In this document: in pieces, positions 58,867-64,000 of the stretch
Layout: every line of letters begins with the position of its first letter
How positions within the stretch are numbered: the first letter of the stretch is position 1
Origin: Methylobacterium hispanicum
GTDB taxonomy: Bacteria > Pseudomonadota > Alphaproteobacteria > Rhizobiales > Beijerinckiaceae
Direction of reading: 5' to 3'
DNA length: 64,000 nt
Assembly (NCBI RefSeq): GCF_022179285.1
Contig: NZ_BPQO01000015.1
Coordinates: 1-64,000 of the forward strand
Notes under the pieces: model-generated
The model's input: the letters and a program-made list of their open reading frames with translations, nothing else
Told to the model about the DNA's origin: nothing
Database searches by the model: none
Translations under genes and position numbers: made by a program

Positions 58867-59101
58867 GGGCGCGCTCCCACCGCGCTCGGCCGCCCCCGCG
58901 CGGGGATCGGCCGGCCGCCATTGTCCATGAAGCGCGAGGGCCGGACAATGGCGGCCGGATTGGCCATTGGGCGGAGAGGGGCCCGCGCGGACGGCCGCCG
59001 TTGCACGCTTCGGTCGCGCGCGACATACTCCGGGGACGAGAATGGGCGGACAACGCCTGCCGCCGACCGAGCGGGGTGGAGACGTGGGACAGGGAACGCG
59101 G

Positions 59102-60256
59102 ATGCGCGCGCATCTGTGCGGCATCAGGACGGCCTGGACCGAGGCCGCGTCGCCCGCGGCCGCCGCGGCCGAGATCGCCCGCGCGGTCGGCGTCGACGCG
59201 GAAGCCGGGCTCGCCCAGCTCGTCCTGTTCTTCTCGCCCGACTACGATCCCGAGACCCTGCTGCGCGCTCTCGAGAGCGAATTACCCGGGGTCGCGATCA
59301 CCGGCTGCACCACCTCCGGCAACATCAGCCCCGAGGGCGGGCTCGACCGCGGGCTCGTGGCGATCGCCTTCCCGACCCGGGGATTCCGCATCGTCTCGAC
59401 GCTGCTGGGCGGGATCGACGACCTCGACGTCGAGCGCACGGCCTCGACGGTCCGAGCGCTGCGCCGCAGCCTCAATCCGCGCGGCGAGGCGGCGCCGGAG
59501 CGGTGCTTTGCCGTCTCGCTGATCGACGGGCTCGCCAACGCCGAGGAGACGGTGGTCTCCGGCATCGCCTGGGCGCTCGACGGGATCCCGCTCGTCGGCG
59601 GCTCGGCGGGCGACGACCTCACCTTCCGGGACGCGGTGGTGCTGCACGGCGGCCGGATCCACCGGCGCGCCGCGGCGCTGATCCTGGTCGAGACCGATTT
59701 CCCGGTCCAGATCTTCAAGAGCGACAATTTCGAGCCGACGGAGAAGAAGTTCGTCGTCACCGCTTCCGACGGCGAGCGGCGCATCGTGCACGAATTGAAC
59801 GCCGAGCCCGCCGCGCGGGAATACGCCATGGCGGTCGGGCTCGATCCGGAGGGGCTCTCGCCGATGAGCTTCGCCGCCTACCCGCTCGCCGTGAAGGTCG
59901 GGGGCGAGTATTTCTGCCGCTCGATCCGGCGGCTCAACCCGGACGGCAGCTTGAGCTTCTTCTGCGCCATCGACGAGGGGGTGGTGCTGACGCTGGCGGA
60001 ACCTCGCGACATCGTGGCGGCGACGCACGCGGAGCTGACCCGGCTCGATCAGGCGCTCGGCGGGATCGACCTGATCATCGGCTTCGAGTGCGTGCTGCGC
60101 CGGCTCGACGCCGAGACCCGGCAGGTGCGCCAGGGCATCGCCGACCTCTACCGCCGCTTCAACGTAATCGGCTTCGAGACCTACGGCGAGCAGTACCGGG
60201 CGATGCACCTCAACCAGACCTTCACCGGCATCGCCATCGGCAAGCGCGTCCCATGA
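59102..60256 (+). CDS. FIST-domain sensory protein (NosP-like)
   Basis: 384 residues from ATG 59102 (GTG 59084 possible). FIST_N: QLVLFFSPDYDPETLLRALE, GCTTSGNISPEGG, LVGGSAGDDLTFRDAVV; FIST_C: YAMAVGLDPEGLSPMSFA, FFCAIDEGVVLTLAEP and GFECVLRR. In Pseudomonas FIST proteins named NosP bind haem and sense nitric oxide, inhibiting the kinase NahK. Here the stop overlaps the start of a NahK-like hybrid kinase (ATGA), supporting the same partnership. Haem ligand not identified. Confidence 0.9.
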   Translation: MRAHLCGIRTAWTEAASPAAAAAEIARAVGVDAEAGLAQLVLFFSPDYDPETLLRALESELPGVAITGCTTSGNISPEGGLDRGLVAIAFPTRGFRIVSTLLGGIDDLDVERTASTVRALRRSLNPRGEAAPERCFAVSLIDGLANAEETVVSGIAWALDGIPLVGGSAGDDLTFRDAVVLHGGRIHRRAAALILVETDFPVQIFKSDNFEPTEKKFVVTASDGERRIVHELNAEPAAREYAMAVGLDPEGLSPMSFAAYPLAVKVGGEYFCRSIRRLNPDGSLSFFCAIDEGVVLTLAEPRDIVAATHAELTRLDQALGGIDLIIGFECVLRRLDAETRQVRQGIADLYRRFNVIGFETYGEQYRAMHLNQTFTGIAIGKRVP

Positions 60257-61635
60257 ACGCGCCCGTCAAGGACGCGCCCGTCAAGGACCCGCCCCGGGCA
60301 GACGAGGCGGAGGCGGACCTGAGGCGGCGCGTCGCCAAGCTGGAGCGCATCAACGCGGCTCTGATGGCCCATGTCGAGCGTTCCACCGACCAGCAGGGCG
60401 GCGCCTACGCGCTGTTCCAGACGGCCATCACCCTGGAGGGCCGGGTCCGCAGCCGCACCGAGGCGCTGACCGGGCTGATGCGGGAACTGGAGCGCTCGAA
60501 CGCCGCGCTCGTCTCCGCCAAGGAGGAGGCCGAGACCGCCAACCGCTCGAAGACGCGCTTCCTGGCCGCGGCCAGCCACGACCTGCTGCAGCCTCTGAAT
60601 GCCGCCCGGCTCTCGCTCTCGGCGCTCGCCGACCTGCCGCTCGCGCCCGAGGCCGGCGCTATCGCGGGCCAGGTCGAGCGCGGGCTGCAGACCATCGAGG
60701 ACCTGATCAAGACGCTCCTCGACATCTCGAAGCTCGACGCGGGCATCGTGCGGCCGGAGGTGCGGGCGCTCGCCCTGCCGGACCTCCTGGCGGAACTGGC
60801 CGAGAGCTTCCGGCCCTTCGCCGAGCGCAAGGGCCTGCGGCTCGCGGTGCGCTGCCCGGACGTCGCGGTGGCGAGCGACGGCGTGCTGCTGCGGCGCATC
60901 CTGCAGAACCTCGTCTCGAACGCGGTGCGCTACACGGGCGCCGGCGGCGTGCTGCTGGTCGCCCGGCCCCGCGGCGGGGAGATCCGGATCGACGTGATCG
61001 ACACCGGCTGCGGCATCGGCACGGAGGAGCGGAGCCTCGTCTTCGACGAGTTCTACCGCGGCGGCGGCAAGGGGGGCGGCGATGGCCAGGGCGAGCCGGG
61101 CCTCGGCCTCGGCCTTTCGATCGTGCGCCGCATGGCGGCGGCCCTCGACCATCCGCTGGCGCTCGCCTCGCGGCCCGGCCACGGCACCCGGGTCTCGCTG
61201 ACCCTGCCGGTAAGCGTCGTGCCGGTCGAGGCCGCTCCGGCGCCCCCGCCCGTGGCGACGCGCCTGTCGGGGGCGCACGTGCTCATCGTGGAGAACGACG
61301 CCTCCACGGCCGAGGCCCTGCGCCGCCTGCTGCAGAACTGGGACGCCGAGGTCTCGGCCTTCCGCGACCTCGCCGGAGTTCGGGCGGCGCTCGCCGCGGG
61401 CCTGCGCGAGCCCGACATCCTCGTCCTCGACTACCATCTCGACGACGGCGCCTGCGGCCTCGACGTGGCGGCGTATCTCCGCGCCGTCTGCCCCGCGCCG
61501 CTCCCGGTGATCCTGACCACCGCCGACTACGCGCCGGAGATCGAGGCGCGGGCGGACCTCCTCGGCGTGGAACTGATGCGCAAGCCCGTGAAGCCGGCGC
61601 AGCTCCGCTCGCTGCTGACCTACATGCTGGCGTGA
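60253..61635 (+). CDS. Hybrid histidine kinase, NahK-like
   Basis: 460 residues, soluble. An N-terminal coiled coil (about 20-100) contains ERSTDQQGGAYALFQTAITL, typical of the NahK/ErcS-type family. HisKA holds His109 in FLAAASHDLLQPLNAARLS; HATPase_c has ILQNLVSNAVRYTG, DTGCGIG and PGLGLGLSIVRRM. A C-terminal receiver (about 345-460) has the acceptor Asp in ILVLDYHLDD and KPVKP. It probably feeds the divergent LuxR regulator by phosphorelay under control of the FIST protein. Confidence 0.93.
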   Translation: MNAPVKDAPVKDPPRADEAEADLRRRVAKLERINAALMAHVERSTDQQGGAYALFQTAITLEGRVRSRTEALTGLMRELERSNAALVSAKEEAETANRSKTRFLAAASHDLLQPLNAARLSLSALADLPLAPEAGAIAGQVERGLQTIEDLIKTLLDISKLDAGIVRPEVRALALPDLLAELAESFRPFAERKGLRLAVRCPDVAVASDGVLLRRILQNLVSNAVRYTGAGGVLLVARPRGGEIRIDVIDTGCGIGTEERSLVFDEFYRGGGKGGGDGQGEPGLGLGLSIVRRMAAALDHPLALASRPGHGTRVSLTLPVSVVPVEAAPAPPPVATRLSGAHVLIVENDASTAEALRRLLQNWDAEVSAFRDLAGVRAALAAGLREPDILVLDYHLDDGACGLDVAAYLRAVCPAPLPVILTTADYAPEIEARADLLGVELMRKPVKPAQLRSLLTYMLA

Positions 61636-61655
61636 GGGCGTCTCGCGACGCGCTT

Positions 61656-61940
61656 TCCCTCCCCCGCAGAGTAGGGCCATCGCATATGCCGAGCGAGCCT
61701 CAATGCGGATAGGGCGCGGGTCCCCTCTCCCGTGCGGGAGAGGGACAGGGTGAGGGGCCCGGAGCCTTGCGGAGAGGACGTTGCGGTTCCGCGGCGAGGA
61801 CCAGTCCTTTCCGGAGAGTTCTCATCCCTCACCCCAACCCTCTCCCGCACGGGAGAGGGAGCGCGGCGCGCTTCTCACCCGATCCGAGACAGGATGCCTG
61901 CCATATGCAATCGCCCTGCCCGCAGAGGGGGGAGGGAGGA
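61656..61940. repeat. Composite repeat: R1-type ends around R2 copy 2
   Basis: An R2 element (61724-61860) lies in opposite orientation to the copy at 47197-47332. It is flanked by R1-type words (CCCGCAGAG on both sides) and by the arms AGGGCCATCGCATATGCC and GCCATATGCAATCGCCCTG, which are imperfect inverted repeats. No gene is seen in this 324-base gap. Confidence 0.8.
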
Positions 61941-61959
61941 CATGCGCGCCTTGACGTGA

Positions 61960-62196
61960 TCAGCCGGACCCCACCTCCGCACCACCCGGCGCCCGCACGG
62001 CCGCCAGCACGTACACCCGGATCGCCGAGGACAGGTTCTGCGCCCCGCGGCCCGCGTCGATCGCGCCGATCAGCGCCTGCACCGACTGCCCGCGGGCGCC
62101 CGCGATCTCGCGCAGCGCCTCCCAGAACGGCTCCTCCAGGGAGACGCTGGTCGGGTGGCCGGCGATCATCACCGAGCGCTTGCGGACGCCGCTCAC
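61960..62196 (-). CDS. Ribbon-helix-helix domain protein
   Basis: 78 residues. The RHH_4 pattern is GVRKRSVMIAGHPTSVSLEE, then PFWEALREIAGARGQSVQAL. These short dimers bind DNA with the N-terminal strand. Its ATG overlaps the stop of the DUF4169 gene (ATGA), and both follow fumC on the same strand, an order kept in many Rhizobiales. Confidence 0.88.
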   Translation of the reverse strand: MSGVRKRSVMIAGHPTSVSLEEPFWEALREIAGARGQSVQALIGAIDAGRGAQNLSSAIRVYVLAAVRAPGGAEVGSG

Positions 62197-62384
62197 GTCG
62201 GCGGGTCGTCCCGCTCCAGGCGATGCCCTTCGTGGCGGCTCTCCTCCAGGGACTTGCGCTTCTCCTGAAGGGTCTTCTGCTTCTTCGGGCGGCCGAAGGT
62301 CACGCGGTTCTCGGCGGCCCGGGCGTCCTTCTCCGCCTTCTCCCGCGCCTTGCGGACCTGACGCAGGTTGATGATCTCGGCCAT
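62193..62384 (-). CDS. DUF4169 small basic protein
   Basis: 63 residues: MAEIINLRQVRKAREKAEKD, then ARAAENRVTFGRPKKQK and EKRKSLEESRHEGHRLE. This is the DUF4169 family: very charged, helical, function unknown. It is coupled to the RHH gene by ATGA and lies 115 bases after fumC. Confidence 0.88.
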   Translation of the reverse strand: MAEIINLRQVRKAREKAEKDARAAENRVTFGRPKKQKTLQEKRKSLEESRHEGHRLERDDPPT

Positions 62385-62410
62385 CGCGTCCGCCTCCGGG
62401 GTATCGGGCC

Positions 62411-62433
62411 GGCGCGGGAAGCGTCCCCGCGCC
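62411..62433. terminator. Hairpin between fumC and DUF4169 gene
   Basis: GGCGCGGG (62411-62418) pairs with CCCGCGCC (62426-62433). No T-tract. It may slow read-through or stabilise the fumC mRNA. Confidence 0.35.
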
Positions 62434-62447
62434 GGTCGAATCGTCAA

Positions 62448-62499
62448 TGGGCGCCGATCATGCGGTGCCTGTCACTCGGTATGGACTACTCGGCGCCCA
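62448..62499. terminator. Inverted repeat at the end of fumC
   Basis: TGGGCGCCGA (62448-62457) and TCGGCGCCCA (62490-62499) form a perfect 10-bp stem around a 32-base loop, touching the fumC stop codon. There is no T-tract, so intrinsic termination is doubtful. Confidence 0.4.
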
Positions 62500-63909
62500 T
62501 CACTCGGCGCTGGGGGCCAGCATGGTCTCGGGCCGCACCACGCGCTCGAACTCCTCGTCCGTGACGTAGCCGAGGCGCAGCGCCTCCTCCTTCAGGGTGG
62601 TGCCGTTCTTGTGCGCGGTCTTGGCGATCTCGGCGGCCTTGTCGTAGCCGATCGAGGGCGCGAGCGCGGTCACCAGCATCAGCGAGCGGCTCATCAGGTC
62701 ACTGATCTTGTCCTCGTTGGCCTTGATGCCGACGACACAGTTGTCGGCGAAGCTCACCGCGGCGTCCGCGAGCAGCCGCACCGATTGCAGCACCGCGTTG
62801 GCGATCACCGGCTTGAACACGTTGAGCTCGAAATTGCCCTGAGAGCCCGCGAACGAAACGGTGGTGCCGTTGCCGATCACCTGGGCGCAGACCATCGTCA
62901 GCGCCTCGCACTGGGTCGGGTTGACCTTGCCGGGCATGATCGAGGAGCCGGGCTCGTTCTCAGGCAGCGACAACTCGCCCAGCCCCGAGCGCGGGCCCGA
63001 GCCCAGGAAGCGGATGTCCTGGGCGATCTTGAACAGGCCGGCGGCGAGCGCCGAGAGCGCCCCTTGCGTGAACACCAGCGCGTCGTGGGTGGCCAGCGCC
63101 TCGAACTTGTTCTCGGCGGAGGTGAAGGGGAGCCCCGTGAGCTCCGCGACCTTGGCGGCGAATTTTTCCGCGAATTCGGGATGCGCGTTGAGGCCGGTGC
63201 CGACGGCGGTGCCGCCCTGCGCCAGCGCCAGAACGCCCGGAAGGGTCGCCGCGACGCGCGAGCCGCCGAGCGCGACCTGGGCGACGTAGCCGGAGAATTC
63301 CTGTCCGAGCGAGACGGGGGTCGCGTCCTGCAGGTGGGTGCGGCCGATCTTGACGATGCTCTCGAAAGCCTTCGCCTTGGCGTCCAGCGCGCCGTGCAGG
63401 TGCGAGAGGGCGGGCAGCAGCCGCTCCTGGATCTCGCGGGCCACCGCGATGTGCATCGCGGTCGGGAAGGTGTCGTTCGAGGACTGGCCGCGGTTGCAAT
63501 GGTCGTTCGGGTGGACCGGCGACTTGCCGCCGCGCTGGCCGCCGAGCCGCTCGTTGGCGAGGCTCGCGATCACCTCGTTGGCGTTCATGTTGGACTGCGT
63601 GCCCGAGCCCGTCTGCCAGACGACCAGCGGGAACTCGTCGTCGTGCTGGCCGGCCACCACCTCGGCGGCGGATTGGGCGATCGCGTCGGCGATCTTCGGG
63701 TCGAGGGCGCCCAGATCCTTGTTCACCAGGGCGGCGGCCTGCTTGACGATGCCCAGCGCGTGGACGAGCGGCGCGGGCATGTGCTCGGTGCCGATCTTGA
63801 AGTTCTGGATCGAGCGCTGCGTCTGCGCGCCCCAGTACCGGTGGGCCGGAACCTCGATCGGCCCGAACGTGTCGGATTCCGTGCGGGTGGCGGTCTCGGT
63901 GGGCGACAT
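62500..63909 (-). CDS. fumC: Fumarate hydratase, class II
   Basis: 469 residues, normal for class II fumarase. It has GPIEVPAHRYWGAQTQRSI, VVWQTGSGTQSNMNANEV, HPNDHCNRGQSSNDTFPTAM, IGRTHLQDATPVSLGQE and the signature GSSIMPGKVNPTQCE. It interconverts fumarate and malate in the citric acid cycle without an Fe-S cluster. ATG 63909 gives the family N-terminus. Confidence 0.97.
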   Translation of the reverse strand: MSPTETATRTESDTFGPIEVPAHRYWGAQTQRSIQNFKIGTEHMPAPLVHALGIVKQAAALVNKDLGALDPKIADAIAQSAAEVVAGQHDDEFPLVVWQTGSGTQSNMNANEVIASLANERLGGQRGGKSPVHPNDHCNRGQSSNDTFPTAMHIAVAREIQERLLPALSHLHGALDAKAKAFESIVKIGRTHLQDATPVSLGQEFSGYVAQVALGGSRVAATLPGVLALAQGGTAVGTGLNAHPEFAEKFAAKVAELTGLPFTSAENKFEALATHDALVFTQGALSALAAGLFKIAQDIRFLGSGPRSGLGELSLPENEPGSSIMPGKVNPTQCEALTMVCAQVIGNGTTVSFAGSQGNFELNVFKPVIANAVLQSVRLLADAAVSFADNCVVGIKANEDKISDLMSRSLMLVTALAPSIGYDKAAEIAKTAHKNGTTLKEEALRLGYVTDEEFERVVRPETMLAPSAE

Positions 63910-64000
63910 CGTGGCCTCTACGTCTGGTGCAGTGCGGGACCTACTTAGCGAAGGCCGGGCCGAAACGCGAACCTGCCGCGCGGCCGTCCTGACAATCCGC

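Overview
The window is very GC-rich DNA of an alphaproteobacterium, most likely a Hyphomicrobiales (Rhizobiales) member close to Methylobacterium. This is inferred from gene families, not from a marker gene: MucR/Ros regulators, a gene-transfer-agent (GTA) cluster, a BTLCP-type transglutaminase-like protease with CtrA-type boxes (TTAA-N7-TTAA), the DUF6456, DUF4169 and ribbon-helix-helix small proteins, and the runs ubiK/ybjN/proC and fumC/DUF4169/RHH. No rRNA, tRNA, integrase, transposase or CRISPR array was found.

Region 1 (1-14.7 kb) is a GTA-like structural cluster on the minus strand, in the order of the Rhodobacter capsulatus GTA: small and large terminase, portal, prohead protease, capsid, connector, adaptor, gp8, major tail protein, gp10, gp10.1, tape measure, gp12, gp13, gp14. 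All reading frames are open. The cluster is split by plus-strand genes (a small secreted protein and a DJ-1/PfpI protein between terminase and portal; two secreted trypsin-like proteases and a PAS protein between capsid and connector) and by two palindromic repeats. No gp15 follows gp14; the next gene is a convergent chemotaxis receptor cut by the window edge.

Region 2 (14.7-33.4 kb) is mostly housekeeping: a PAS/HisKA_2 sensor with a degenerate kinase domain, sufE, a DUF6456 protein, oligopeptidase B, a large AsmA-family protein, a UvrD/PcrA helicase, a PhoH-family ATPase, an Arg/Met-rich secreted peptide, the ubiK/ybjN/proC run, three coupled small acidic proteins, a cysteine synthase and a META-domain protein.

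Region 3 (33.4-42 kb) has an XRE regulator, a PIG-L deacetylase with a family 2 glycosyltransferase, a PatZ-like acyl-CoA synthetase/acetyltransferase fusion, a first MucR paralogue, a membrane-anchored Mrr-type nuclease and zwf.

Region 4 (42-52.5 kb) is a tripartite RND efflux operon (mdtA-, mdtB- and mdtC-like genes and a NodT-type outer-membrane lipoprotein), headed by a 57-residue membrane protein and a candidate structured leader RNA with an intrinsic terminator. Palindromic repeats lie in its gaps, and one sits in frame in the leader of the lipoprotein gene.

Region 5 (52.6-64 kb) carries an aminotransferase, a DUF4112 protein, an orphan YejE-like permease, a second MucR paralogue, two small secreted proteins with CtrA-type boxes nearby, a LuxR regulator/FIST/hybrid kinase module resembling the NosP-NahK nitric-oxide pathway, and the fumC/DUF4169/RHH block.
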